From NCBI GenBank assembly GCA_034926235.1, contig JAYFRE010000033.1, positions 1 to 15,098 on the forward strand: DNA of 15,098 bases, in the 5' to 3' direction. Source of the stretch: JAYFRE01 sp034926235. GTDB lineage: Bacteria > Pseudomonadota > Alphaproteobacteria > Rhodospirillales > Magnetospirillaceae. The notes under the pieces were generated by a model. It did not search any database, was not told the DNA's origin, and saw only the letters and a list, made by a program, of their open reading frames with translations. The position numbers and the translations under genes are program-made. Below are positions 1 through 6,619 of the stretch, piece after piece; positions within the stretch are counted from its first letter, which is position 1, and every line of letters begins with the position of its first letter.

Positions 1-1
1 C

Positions 2-628
2 GATCCCGAACTGATCCGCCGCAAGGTTGACGACCGGTCGGGGCGGTGGGTGCCGGGATGGGTCGATGAGAAACTGGCCGCCCAGGCCGTTTCCGGCCTG
101 GAAGAGATGTTGGACGAGATGCGCACCCCGGATCATCCCTGGCGGCTGCGCTTCAATGCGGCGCTGCATGATCTGATCGACCGGCTCGACCATGACCCCG
201 CCATGCGGGCGCGGGCCGAGGCTTTAAAGAATGATTTGGCCGCGCATCCCGGGGTCGGCGTGCTCGTCGAACGCATGGGCGCGGATATCCGGCAATGGAC
301 AGAAGCCGGAGAGGACGGAACGAGCCGGGCCGAGATGCTGTCGGTTCGGATACTGGCCGGGATCGCTTTGCGTCTGAAAGAGGACGAGGCCTTGCGCGCG
401 GCGCTGGATTCCTGGATCGAGCAGGCCGCGCGCGCGCTCATCCTGCCTAACCGTGAAAAACTCGGCGCTTTCGTGGCCGGGGTGATCAGGGGATGGGATG
501 CGCCGATGCTGGTCGACAAGCTCGAACGGCAGGTTGGTCGGGACCTGCAATATATCCGCATCAACGGCACGCTGGTGGGCGGGCTGGTGGGATTGCTCCT
601 TCATGCCGCCTGGGCCGGCTTGGCCTGA
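2..628 (+). CDS. DUF445 family membrane protein, C-terminal part (5' end outside window)
   Basis: The frame is open from position 2 with no start needed, so the gene begins upstream of the window; a GTG at position 50 is internal. About 208 residues are visible. They match the end of DUF445 proteins: an arginine-rich stretch ending RSGRWVPGWVDEKL, a long helical region with many charged residues, and the typical end DLQYIRINGTLVGGLVG followed by a hydrophobic helix. In this family the C-terminal helix is thought to be a membrane segment and the middle a long soluble helical region. The molecular function of DUF445 is not established and I do not assign one. It converges with the RidA-type gene 14 bases away. 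The family call is from remembered sequence patterns and is fairly secure. Confidence 0.85.
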   Translation, partial: DPELIRRKVDDRSGRWVPGWVDEKLAAQAVSGLEEMLDEMRTPDHPWRLRFNAALHDLIDRLDHDPAMRARAEALKNDLAAHPGVGVLVERMGADIRQWTEAGEDGTSRAEMLSVRILAGIALRLKEDEALRAALDSWIEQAARALILPNREKLGAFVAGVIRGWDAPMLVDKLERQVGRDLQYIRINGTLVGGLVGLLLHAAWAGLA

Positions 629-661
629 GATCCCTTGCGTGGTCAGGCCGGTCCGAGCCGG
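615..661. terminator. Imperfect hairpin over two convergent stop codons
   Basis: GGCCTGA (622-628) and TCAGGCC (643-649) are exact inverted repeats around a 14-base loop, and CCGGCT (615-620) pairs with AGCCGG (656-661) outside them. Both stop codons lie in the inner stem. There is no T-run on either strand, so this is a candidate bidirectional transcript end, not a classical intrinsic terminator. Confidence 0.35.
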
Positions 662-1116
662 ACGACCGCTTCGACCTCGACGGTGGCCCCGAGGGGGAGA
701 GACGGCACGCCGACGGCGGTGCGGGCATGGCGCCCGGAATCGCCGAACAGTTCGACCAGAAAATCCGACGCGCCGTTGACGACCTTGGGATGATCGGTGA
801 AGTCGGGGGTTGCGGCGACGAAGCCGCCGATGCGGACGATACGGGCGATGCGATCGAGATCGCCGCCAGCCGCCAGCTTCATCTGGGCGACCAGATTGAG
901 GGCGCAGATTCGGGCGGCGCGGTAGCCATCTTCGACGGAGACGCTCTGGCCCAGTGCACCCTTGTGGCGCAAGGTTCCGGCTTCGAGCGGAAGCTGTCCG
1001 GACAGAAAGACCAGATCGCCCGCGATCGTGAAGGGAACGTAATTGGCGACGGGCGTCACCGCTTCGGGCAGGGTGATGCCGAGTTGGGAAAGGCGGGATT
1101 CGATCATGCCGGTCAT
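643..1116 (-). CDS. RidA/YjgF/UK114 family protein (enamine/imine deaminase-like)
   Basis: A 157-residue protein of the RidA superfamily. Members hydrolyse reactive enamine/imine intermediates such as those made by PLP enzymes; many subfamilies have unknown substrates. Visible hallmarks are the N-terminal stretch TLPEAVTPVANYVPFTIAGD, the FLSGQLP turn, and the C-terminal ARTAVGVPSLPLGATVEVEA, whose Arg corresponds to the substrate-carboxylate-binding Arg of RidA. It is longer than the classic 130-residue RidA and looks like the second RidA subgroup, so deaminase activity is likely but not certain. The ATG at 1116 is chosen because AAGGA lies 8 bases upstream; an in-frame upstream start at 1185 would add 23 unconserved residues. 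It is divergent from the yfcG-type gene and convergent with the DUF445 gene. Confidence 0.85.
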   Translation of the reverse strand: MTGMIESRLSQLGITLPEAVTPVANYVPFTIAGDLVFLSGQLPLEAGTLRHKGALGQSVSVEDGYRAARICALNLVAQMKLAAGGDLDRIARIVRIGGFVAATPDFTDHPKVVNGASDFLVELFGDSGRHARTAVGVPSLPLGATVEVEAVVRLGPA

Positions 1117-1124
1117 GGGGCCAG

Positions 1125-1129
1125 TCCTT
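1125..1129 (-). promoter_or_regulatory. Ribosome binding site fixing the RidA start
   Basis: On the minus strand AAGGA is followed by 8 bases and then ATG at 1116. The longer frame starting at 1185 has no comparable site. Confidence 0.6.
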
Positions 1130-1259
1130 AAGGTTCGGGGCGCGCCGTCCGAGGCGGCGGCGATAGCGACGCTTGACCTTGCCACAGGGCGGATGGCGGT
1201 GTCATCGTTGTGTTTCGGATTTTTTTCATGACCCGTTTGGACATTTGTGACGCAGACCG

Positions 1260-1973
1260 ATGATTGATCTTCATTTCTGGCCGACTCCCAATGGCTACAA
1301 GATTGCCCTGTTTCTGGAAGAAGCGGGGCTCGATTACAGGATTCTTCCGGTCAATATCAGCGAGGGCGAACAATTCCGGCCGTCTTTTCTGGCGATTTCG
1401 CCGAACAACCGGATTCCGGCCATCGTCGATCATGCGCCAGCCGATGGGGGTGCGCCGATCCCGGTGTTCGAATCGGGCGCGATCCTGATTTACCTTGCCG
1501 AAAAGACGGGAAAATTCCTGCCGTTTGAGCCCCGGGGGCGCAAGACGGTGCTGGAATGGCTGATCTGGCAGGTCGCCGGACTGGGGCCGATGGCCGGGCA
1601 GAACCATCATTTCAGTCATTATGCGCCGGAACGGATTCCCTATGCGGTCAAGCGCTATGTCGATGAGACCAACCGGCTTTACGGGGTGTTGGACCGGCAG
1701 TTACAGGGGCGAACGTTCATTGCCGGCGATTTCTATTCCATCGCCGATATGGCCTGCTATCCCTGGATCGTGCCGTGGCAGCGCCAGCAGCAGAGCTTGG
1801 ATGATTTTCCCGATCTCAAACGTTGGTTCGAGGCCGTGGCCATCCGTCCGGCGACGCAGGCCGCCTATGCGAAGGGCGACGCCATCCCGCGCCGGCCGAC
1901 GGTCAATGAGGACAGCCGCTCCATCCTGTTCGGCCAAACCGCGGCCACATTGGCAGCAAAAAGAAAAGATTGA
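1260..1973 (+). CDS. yfcG: Glutathione S-transferase, YfcG/Nu class (disulfide-bond oxidoreductase-like)
   Basis: A 237-residue GST close to E. coli YfcG, a glutathione-dependent disulfide reductase with weak peroxidase activity. The start MIDLHFWPTPNG carries Thr9 and Asn11, the residues that replace the usual Ser/Tyr/Cys in YfcG. SPNNRIPAIVDH (cis-Pro loop) and FESGAILIYLAEKTG (glutathione gamma-glutamyl contact) complete the thioredoxin-like domain, residues about 1-87. The all-helical domain follows with LEWLIWQVAGLGPMAGQNHHF and the SIADMACYPW capping motif. The protein is about 20 residues longer than E. coli YfcG at the C terminus. The ribosome binding site is weak, but homologues begin at this Met. 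The 143 bases between it and ridA (minus strand) must hold both promoters; I see none I would defend. Physiological substrate unknown. Confidence 0.88.
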   Translation: MIDLHFWPTPNGYKIALFLEEAGLDYRILPVNISEGEQFRPSFLAISPNNRIPAIVDHAPADGGAPIPVFESGAILIYLAEKTGKFLPFEPRGRKTVLEWLIWQVAGLGPMAGQNHHFSHYAPERIPYAVKRYVDETNRLYGVLDRQLQGRTFIAGDFYSIADMACYPWIVPWQRQQQSLDDFPDLKRWFEAVAIRPATQAAYAKGDAIPRRPTVNEDSRSILFGQTAATLAAKRKD

Positions 1974-2054
1974 TGGCGGTACCGAGCCCGCGGGTTGGCC
2001 GCCTGCGGCGATGTGTAAAATATAGAATGCGTCTAATTATTACTATCTTATTGA
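1974..2054. other. Intergenic end of yfcG
   Basis: A GC-rich segment with a CCCGCGGG palindrome flanked by GGCGG and CCGCC (1975-2004) lies just after the yfcG stop and could end its transcript, but no T-run follows. The sequence then turns AT-rich towards the mntP promoter. Confidence 0.3.
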
Positions 2055-2060
2055 TATAAT
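2052..2060 (+). promoter_or_regulatory. Extended -10 promoter for the mntP riboswitch transcript
   Basis: TGATATAAT is a perfect extended -10 element (TGnTATAAT). The expected transcription start is near 2067, ten bases before the aptamer. No good -35 hexamer is present at 16-18 bases, as is usual for extended -10 promoters. Confidence 0.65.
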
Positions 2061-2076
2061 TTGACTTTCCGTCTTT

Positions 2077-2201
2077 CTCGCGGTACCCGTTCGCTTATCG
2101 GGGAGTAGTCACCGTGCTTAACGGGACCGCGTCAACAAGCTTGTGCGAGAGCACATGGTGCGGTCAGCCGATCCATCGGCCAGACGAGACCGTGGCGTGA
2201 G
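2077..2201 (+). ncRNA. yybP-ykoY manganese riboswitch aptamer
   Basis: The hallmark GGGGAGTAG is at 2100-2108, CGTCAACA at 2130-2137 (as in the proteobacterial mntP and alx leaders), and a terminal CAGACGAGACC at 2181-2191. The ends can form P1: CTCGCGGTAC (2077-2086) with GTGGCGTGAG (2192-2201), with one G-G mismatch and one G-U pair. A GTGCGAGAGCAC hairpin (2143-2154) lies in the 3' half. The element sits directly upstream of mntP, the family it is known to control: members of this class bind Mn2+ and switch on Mn export. Boundaries are from pairing by eye and are approximate. Confidence 0.85.
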
Positions 2202-2225
2202 ATTTCTGCGTTCCTGCGATCAGGG

Positions 2226-2268
2226 ATGACGGCCACGCCCGTTTTCAGTCTGCCGGGATTGCCGTCAT
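2226..2268 (+). promoter_or_regulatory. Hairpin sequestering the mntP ribosome binding site and start
   Basis: ATGACGGC (2226-2233) and GCCGTCAT (2261-2268) form a perfect 8-bp stem that includes the first two bases of the mntP start codon. Inside it CCCG (2238-2241) pairs with CGGG (2254-2257), which overlaps the Shine-Dalgarno GGGA (2255-2258). Formed, it would block initiation, so it is the likely expression platform of the upstream aptamer. The pairing is seen; its role is inference. Confidence 0.6.
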
Positions 2269-2827
2269 GTCCGCCCTTGCTATCCTTCTTCTTGCTTTCA
2301 GCATGTCCGTCGATGCTTTCGCCGTTGCGGTGGGGCGTGGCGCCGCCATCGGCTGCCCCCGTTTTTCCGTAGCGCTGAGAACCGGAGCGGTTTTTGGCTT
2401 GGTCGAGGCGATCACGCCCTTGATCGGCTGGGCCATCGGTGCGGCCACCTTCCGTTATATCCAAGCATTCGACCATTGGGTCGCCTTCGCGCTGCTGTCC
2501 GGTGTCGGACTGCACACGCTGCGCGAAACGTTCGGAGCGGAAAAAAAGGACGAACAGCCCCAAGGCGGGCGATCGCTTTGCATCTTGATCGGCACTGCCA
2601 TCGGTACCAGCCTGGATGCGCTGGCCGTCGGTGTGTCCCTGGCCATCCTGGACGTCAATATCTTGGTCATCGCCGTCGCTATCGGTTCGGCCACCTTCGT
2701 CATGGCTTCGGGCGGCATGATGATCGGCCGGATGATCGGCGAACGCTTCCGCTGCGTCGCCGGAATTCTTGCCGCTATTGTCCTGTTCGGCCTCGGCTTC
2801 GCCATCCTGATCGAGCATCTCTCCTGA
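2267..2827 (+). CDS. mntP: Manganese efflux pump MntP
   Basis: A 186-residue inner-membrane protein with six hydrophobic segments. It matches MntP (formerly YebN), which exports Mn2+ and protects against manganese excess. The two repeated halves carry the family's acidic motifs: SMSVDAFAVAVG with Asp16 and GTSLDALAVGVS with Asp117, the counterparts of residues essential in E. coli MntP, plus Glu47 in the second segment. The cytoplasmic loop with charged KKDEQP separates the halves. The ATG is preceded by GGGA at 8 bases. The gene is alone behind its promoter and a yybP-ykoY riboswitch, so Mn2+-dependent induction is expected. Length is normal for the family. It is convergent with the DMT transporter 22 bases downstream. 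Confidence 0.95.
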   Translation: MSALAILLLAFSMSVDAFAVAVGRGAAIGCPRFSVALRTGAVFGLVEAITPLIGWAIGAATFRYIQAFDHWVAFALLSGVGLHTLRETFGAEKKDEQPQGGRSLCILIGTAIGTSLDALAVGVSLAILDVNILVIAVAIGSATFVMASGGMMIGRMIGERFRCVAGILAAIVLFGLGFAILIEHLS

Positions 2828-2833
2828 GGAGAG
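2819..2833. terminator. Small hairpin at the mntP stop
   Basis: CTCTCC-TGA-GGAGAG is a perfect 6-bp inverted repeat centred on the mntP stop codon. Only a loose pyrimidine run follows on the plus strand. Weak candidate terminator between two convergent genes. Confidence 0.35.
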
Positions 2834-2849
2834 CTTCGTCCTTAAGAGA

Positions 2850-3716
2850 TCAACGCCGGGCCAGGAACACCCCCAACGCGACGACGGCGAAACCGGCCAG
2901 GACGGACGGCGGCAGCGCTTCGCCGAACAAAGCCCAGGCCATCACGGCCGTTACCGGCGGCGTGAGATAGAACAGGCTGGCGACCCGGGCGGCCTGACCT
3001 TCGCGGATCATCAGAAACAAAAGGAAGATCGCCCCGACCGACAGCGCCAGGATCAGCCAGCCCAGCGCCAGGACGAAAGGAAGCGTCCAGACCACATGCA
3101 TGGTCTCGAAGGCGAAGGCCAGCGTGGCCAGAAGCAGGCTGGTGGCGGCATATTGCACCGTGCCGCCGGTCAACAGATTCATGGCGCCGCAAAAACGTTT
3201 TTGATAAAGCGTTCCGGCAGTGATCGACAAAAGCGCCACGGCCGCCAGGGCGATGCCGGCGATTCCGCCGGTTGCGGACAGTTTCTGCCCAACGACCAGC
3301 GCCACCCCGGCTAGTCCCAAGACCAGCCCACCCCATTGCCGGGCGCGGATTCGTTCATTCAGCAGCGCCGCCGCCAGGGCCGCCGTCAGCAAAGGCTGCA
3401 ATCCGACGATGAGCGATACCGTGCCCGCGCCCATGCCCTGGGCGATGGCGGCGAAAACCCCCGCGAGATAACCGCCATGGACCAGAAGGCCGGACAAGGC
3501 GAAGTGACCGGTCTCGCGCGCGTTTCGTGGCCAGGGCGCTCGCAGGATCAGAGCGGCGGCGGCCAGGATCAGGGTGACGACGCCGATGCGCAGCAACAAA
3601 AAAGTGAAGGGTTCGGCATAGGGCAGCCCGAATTTCGCGCCGATGAAGCCGGTGCTCCAAAGAACGACGAACAAAGCGGGGGCGGCGGCGAGGAGCCAGG
3701 AGCGGGAGACGAGCAT
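2850..3716 (-). CDS. DMT superfamily transporter (EamA family), first copy
   Basis: A 288-residue, ten-segment membrane protein made of two EamA repeats (roughly residues 8-138 and 150-287). Family signs are the N-terminal WSTGFIGAKFGLPYAEP, the first-repeat end GGLVLGLAGVALVVGQ, and a second repeat ending VMAWALFGEALPPSVLAGFAVVALGV. EamA proteins export metabolites or amino acids, or act as drug/metabolite carriers; the substrate cannot be read from sequence. The start at 3716 has only a weak purine-rich stretch upstream (AAAAGAA) and no better Met nearby. It is divergent from the amidotransferase and convergent with mntP, so it is a single-gene unit. It is not a close duplicate of the second DMT gene in the window. 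Confidence 0.88.
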   Translation of the reverse strand: MLVSRSWLLAAAPALFVVLWSTGFIGAKFGLPYAEPFTFLLLRIGVVTLILAAAALILRAPWPRNARETGHFALSGLLVHGGYLAGVFAAIAQGMGAGTVSLIVGLQPLLTAALAAALLNERIRARQWGGLVLGLAGVALVVGQKLSATGGIAGIALAAVALLSITAGTLYQKRFCGAMNLLTGGTVQYAATSLLLATLAFAFETMHVVWTLPFVLALGWLILALSVGAIFLLFLMIREGQAARVASLFYLTPPVTAVMAWALFGEALPPSVLAGFAVVALGVFLARR

Positions 3717-3731
3717 GAACGTTCTTTTATC

Positions 3732-3746
3732 ACGGAATATATCCGT
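3732..3746. promoter_or_regulatory. Inverted repeat in divergent intergenic region (possible operator)
   Basis: ACGGA-ATATA-TCCGT is a perfect 5-bp-arm palindrome 16 bases upstream of the DMT transporter start and 75 bases upstream of the amidotransferase start. A regulator site is possible; nothing identifies the regulator. Confidence 0.25.
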
Positions 3747-3820
3747 CCCGTTCTATTTTCCCGCTGCGTGCAAGGCGGTAGGCTGGCAAGAACCAAAGGT
3801 CAATAAAGGAAAGCCGAAGC

Positions 3821-4525
3821 ATGAAAACCGCCATCGCTATCCGCCATGTGCCGTTCGAGGATGCCGGCTTGCTGGAAGCTGTGCTTCACCGTTCCGGCTA
3901 TCGTTTGCACTACCGCGAGGCGGGAATGGAAGCGCTTGACGATACCGAAACGCGGCAGGCGGATCTGGTGATCATTCTGGGTGGTCCGATCGGCGTTTAT
4001 GAGGAAGACAGCTATCCGTTCCTGCAAGACGAGATCGCGCTCGCCCGGTACCGGCTGGATGAGAAACGGCCGATGCTCGGCATCTGCCTTGGCGCTCAGA
4101 TCATGGCCCGTGCGGCGGGGGCGCGGGTCTATCCGTCGGGGATCAAGGAAATCGGCTGGTCGCCCCTGACCTTGACCGAAGCTGGGCGGGTCTCGGTCCT
4201 TGCTCCCATCGGCGAGCATGCGGTGCTGCATTGGCATGGCGACACCTTTGATTTGCCGCCCGGAGCCGATTGTTTGGCCTCGACCCCGCTTATTGCTCAT
4301 CAGGCATTCTCGATCGGCCGCCATGCCTTGGGCTTGCAATTTCATTTGGAAGCCGGAGAGGCGGGATTGGAACGCTGGTATATCGGCCATGCTTGTGAAA
4401 TCGCAGGCGTGGCCGGGGTCGATGTGCCCGATCTGCGGCGTCAGGCCGAAAAGCATGCGCGGGCTTTGGCGCCGGCGGCGGAAGCGGTCTTCAAGGCGTG
4501 GCTTTCCGGGTTGGACGTCCGATAG
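3821..4525 (+). CDS. Class I glutamine amidotransferase (GATase1-like)
   Basis: A 234-residue protein with the triad-type class I amidotransferase fold. Visible are IILGGPIGVYEED (oxyanion region), the nucleophile elbow GICLGAQ with Cys89, and the C-terminal GLQFHLEA with His175 and Glu177. Such stand-alone proteins resemble the glutaminase domain of GMP synthase and may hydrolyse glutamine or related gamma-glutamyl compounds; no synthetase partner is encoded nearby, so the acceptor is unknown. The ATG is preceded by AAAGGA at about 10 bases. All catalytic residues are present and the length is usual for the family (about 230-240). It is convergent with motB (37 bases apart), with no clear terminator between them. 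Confidence 0.88.
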   Translation: MKTAIAIRHVPFEDAGLLEAVLHRSGYRLHYREAGMEALDDTETRQADLVIILGGPIGVYEEDSYPFLQDEIALARYRLDEKRPMLGICLGAQIMARAAGARVYPSGIKEIGWSPLTLTEAGRVSVLAPIGEHAVLHWHGDTFDLPPGADCLASTPLIAHQAFSIGRHALGLQFHLEAGEAGLERWYIGHACEIAGVAGVDVPDLRRQAEKHARALAPAAEAVFKAWLSGLDVR

Positions 4526-4562
4526 GCGGAAAGGACGCCCGGTCTATCCAGATGCCTCCGCT

Positions 4563-5225
4563 TCAGCGCGGGAAGATGTGGATGGTCACACGGCGGTTCA
4601 GCGCCTGGTTCCGGGGCAGGGGATTGCCGTTTATGTCGCGGTTGGAAACGCGCGGTCGGGTGTCGGCCACCCCTTCCGCCGACAGCCGGGTCGGGTCCAC
4701 GCCGTGCTGGATGAAGCTGCGAACGACGATGGCGGCGCGCGCCGCCGATAATTCCCAATTGGTGGGGAAAATCGGGTTGGAAGTGGGTTGATCGTCGGTA
4801 TGGCCCCGGACTTCGACCAGGAAGGCGGAATAGCGCGGTTCGTTCAATTTTTCGCTGATCTTGGCCAGGGCGGACTGGAATTCAGGGGCAAGCGTCGCCG
4901 AATGCGGCGCAAAAAAGGTGGAACCATCCAGCTCCAGCATCAGGCCCCTGCCGTCGGAGCCGATCGTCAGCTGACTGTCATCCAGCTTCATTTCGCGCAC
5001 CGCCTGGGTCAGATCCCGTTTCAGGCTTTCCATCGGCTGCGTGGATTCGCGGCGTCCGATTTCACGCGCCATGCTGCTTTCGACCTGTTCGTATTTGATC
5101 GGGTCGATCTTGGCCATCGACAGCAGCAGCACGAACATCGCCAGCAGCAGGGTGATCATGTCCGCATAGGACATGAGCCAATCGTCTTGATCCGTTTCCT
5201 GTTTGCGCAGCCAGCGTTTCGCCAT
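4563..5225 (-). CDS. motB: Flagellar motor stator protein MotB/PomB
   Basis: A 220-residue stator subunit. Residues 16-38 form the single membrane helix WLMSYADMITLLLAMFVLLL; Asp22 matches the ion-binding Asp32 of E. coli MotB. After a plug and linker region comes an OmpA-like peptidoglycan-binding domain (about 94-218) with GHTDDQPT (141-148), NWELSAARA (156-164) and NRRV near the end. With MotA it forms the ion channel that drives flagellar rotation. It is short compared with E. coli MotB (308) and closer to PomB-type proteins; H+ or Na+ use cannot be decided from sequence alone. The gene follows motA after 9 bases, with AGGGCAGG as the likely ribosome binding site, so the two are translated from one transcript. 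Confidence 0.9.
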   Translation of the reverse strand: MAKRWLRKQETDQDDWLMSYADMITLLLAMFVLLLSMAKIDPIKYEQVESSMAREIGRRESTQPMESLKRDLTQAVREMKLDDSQLTIGSDGRGLMLELDGSTFFAPHSATLAPEFQSALAKISEKLNEPRYSAFLVEVRGHTDDQPTSNPIFPTNWELSAARAAIVVRSFIQHGVDPTRLSAEGVADTRPRVSNRDINGNPLPRNQALNRRVTIHIFPR

Positions 5226-5234
5226 TGGCCTGCC

Positions 5235-6044
5235 CTATGGAGTTTTGACGCCGCGCATCATGCGGTCGATGTCGAAATGCCGTCCCGGTTCCAAGAAGCT
5301 GTTCATCTTGTCCTGAATGTAGCGCGGGCTGCGCCGTTCGGCGAGAAGCGCCAGCCCTTCGGCGACCAGATAATTCCTGAACCGCACGATTTCCTCGCGC
5401 TGCTGAAGCTTGCTGGCGACGGGCAGCAGGATCAACCGTGCGAAGCTGACGCCGTAGAGCGTGCCCATCAAGCCCATCGCCATGCCGGAACCGACCTTGG
5501 ACGGATCGGAGCCCATGCTGTTCAGCATGATGACCAGCCCGACCAGAGTGGCGATCATGCCGAAGGCCGGCGCGTTGTTGGCCATGGCGCGCAGGATGTC
5601 CACCGGGATGGTGTTGCGGTTGAAGCTGGTTTCCACCGTGTTAGCGAGGATGTCGCGCACTTCCTGGCCGCTATAGCCGGAAACGACGAGATCGATGCCA
5701 AAGGCCATGAACCGGTCCTGATTGCGCAGGCGCCTTGCGTCGGCTTCCAACGCCGGCATGCCGCCCTTCTGGACCATATAGCCCCAGCGAATGACGCGCC
5801 CGACCTCGTTGGTCAGGATGGTCCGGCCGATTTTCTGGGTGAAGAAAATCGATCCGATCAGCCGGAAGGTTCTTAGGATATAGCTGGATTCAAAGGCGAC
5901 GAAGGTGGCGGCCAGAGTGCCGCCGAACACCATGATGAATCCTTCAGGTTGCAGGAAAATCAGGAAGTCGTTCGTACTGAGAACGATCGATCCGACGAAA
6001 AGCCCGATTCCCAGTAGGAATCCGACCAGAGTGGCCTGGGACAT
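5235..6044 (-). CDS. motA: Flagellar motor stator protein MotA/PomA
   Basis: A 269-residue MotA/TolQ/ExbB-type protein with four membrane segments (about 6-23, 34-51, 157-176 and 189-211) and a large cytoplasmic loop between the second and third. Asn157-Ala158-Pro159 before FGMIATLVGLVIML carries the conserved proline of MotA segment 3, and GLMGTLYGVSFARLILLPVA is the family segment 4. The C terminus has SPRYIQDKMNSFLEP, typical of PomA. It lacks the extra N-terminal length of E. coli MotA, so a PomA-like origin is likely. It partners with MotB directly downstream. A hairpin covers its probable ribosome binding site. Upstream is fliN, 151 bases away on the same strand. Confidence 0.92.
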   Translation of the reverse strand: MSQATLVGFLLGIGLFVGSIVLSTNDFLIFLQPEGFIMVFGGTLAATFVAFESSYILRTFRLIGSIFFTQKIGRTILTNEVGRVIRWGYMVQKGGMPALEADARRLRNQDRFMAFGIDLVVSGYSGQEVRDILANTVETSFNRNTIPVDILRAMANNAPAFGMIATLVGLVIMLNSMGSDPSKVGSGMAMGLMGTLYGVSFARLILLPVASKLQQREEIVRFRNYLVAEGLALLAERRSPRYIQDKMNSFLEPGRHFDIDRMMRGVKTP

Positions 6045-6054
6045 CGAAAATCTG

Positions 6055-6069
6055 CCCTTCCCCGAAGGG
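6055..6069 (-). promoter_or_regulatory. Hairpin covering the motA ribosome binding site
   Basis: On the minus strand CCCTTC-GGG-GAAGGG is a perfect 6-bp stem with a 3-base loop. Its 3' arm GAAGGG is the only purine-rich candidate Shine-Dalgarno before the motA ATG (10 bases away). The pairing could lower or gate motA translation; this is inference. Confidence 0.4.
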
Positions 6070-6195
6070 TTCCCCCAAAAGTCGGGTCATTCTGCGTCAC
6101 TTCCGAACGCCGGGCAACTGATTCGCTCACTCTCGCCGCATGCGGAAGCGGAAAATCCGTCTTTTTCCAGATGGTGCGGAACCGGGAGAGGAAGG

Positions 6196-6489
6196 TTAGT
6201 CGCTTCCCTGACTTTTAAGCATATCGGTGATGGTGATGCCCAGCCGGTCATCGACGACCATCACTTCGCCATGGCCGACCAGCTTGTCGTTGACCACCAG
6301 ATCGATGGGTTCGTTGATCTTGCGGTCCAATTCGACCACCGCGCCGCGGCCCAGTTTGAGCAGCTGCTTGACCTGAACCTTTGAATGACCCAGCACGGCA
6401 TACAGTTCGACCTGAATGTCATAGGCGGCTTCGCGCCCGGTGGGATCAGCGGGCGGTATGTCGATCCTGGACTCGTCCTCATCGGCCAT
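6196..6489 (-). CDS. fliN: Flagellar motor switch protein FliN
   Basis: A 97-residue protein that is essentially one SpoA (surface presentation of antigens) domain, residues about 24-93. Typical FliN stretches are YDIQVELYAVLGHSKVQVKQ, LLKLGRGAVVELDRKINEPI, DLVVNDKLVGHGEVMVVDD and LGITITDM. FliN forms the lower C-ring of the flagellar switch with FliG and FliM and receives the CheY-P signal. The ATG at 6489 is chosen because AGGAGA lies 10 bases upstream; an in-frame start at 6567 would add 26 unconserved residues overlapping the divergent promoter region. It lies upstream of motA and motB on the same strand, and is divergent from the HAD phosphatase gene. Confidence 0.92.
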   Translation of the reverse strand: MADEDESRIDIPPADPTGREAAYDIQVELYAVLGHSKVQVKQLLKLGRGAVVELDRKINEPIDLVVNDKLVGHGEVMVVDDRLGITITDMLKSQGSD

Positions 6490-6499
6490 CGGCGCGGCG

Positions 6500-6505
6500 T
6501 CTCCT
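6500..6505 (-). promoter_or_regulatory. Ribosome binding site fixing the fliN start
   Basis: AGGAGA on the minus strand, 10 bases before the ATG at 6489. It excludes the longer in-frame start at 6567. Confidence 0.6.
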
Positions 6506-6536
6506 GCTTGCAAGATGGGGCGATTGTAGCGGCTTC

Positions 6537-6554
6537 CCGTGAAAGAAGTCACGG
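6537..6554. promoter_or_regulatory. Inverted repeat between fliN and gph (possible operator)
   Basis: CCGTGA-AAGAAG-TCACGG, perfect 6-bp arms, lies in the 130-base divergent region, 48 bases from the fliN start and 66 from the gph start. It could be a dimer-binding operator; the regulator is unknown. Confidence 0.3.
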
Positions 6555-6559
6555 ATTCC

Positions 6560-6589
6560 TTGCGCATCGGCGGAGCGTCCTCCTATAAC
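6560..6589 (+). promoter_or_regulatory. Candidate sigma-70 promoter for gph
   Basis: TTGCGC (6560-6565), an 18-base spacer and TATAAC (6584-6589) lie 30 bases before the ATG at 6620. The predicted start is near 6596, giving a leader of about 24 bases. Confidence 0.45.
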
Positions 6590-6619
6590 CGGGATCGGTT
6601 TTTGCGGAGAATCATCGTC

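Noticed and set aside
2132..2818. Minus-strand frame of 228 codons opposite mntP
   Set aside because: Asp/Gly/Gln-rich antisense of a membrane protein; mntP and its riboswitch explain the plus strand.
4788..5876. Long open frame on the plus strand (362 codons) opposite motA and motB
   Set aside because: It is antisense to two clear motor genes, starts inside motB, and its translation is a His/Gln/Arg-rich mix without domains, as expected from a GC-rich shadow frame.
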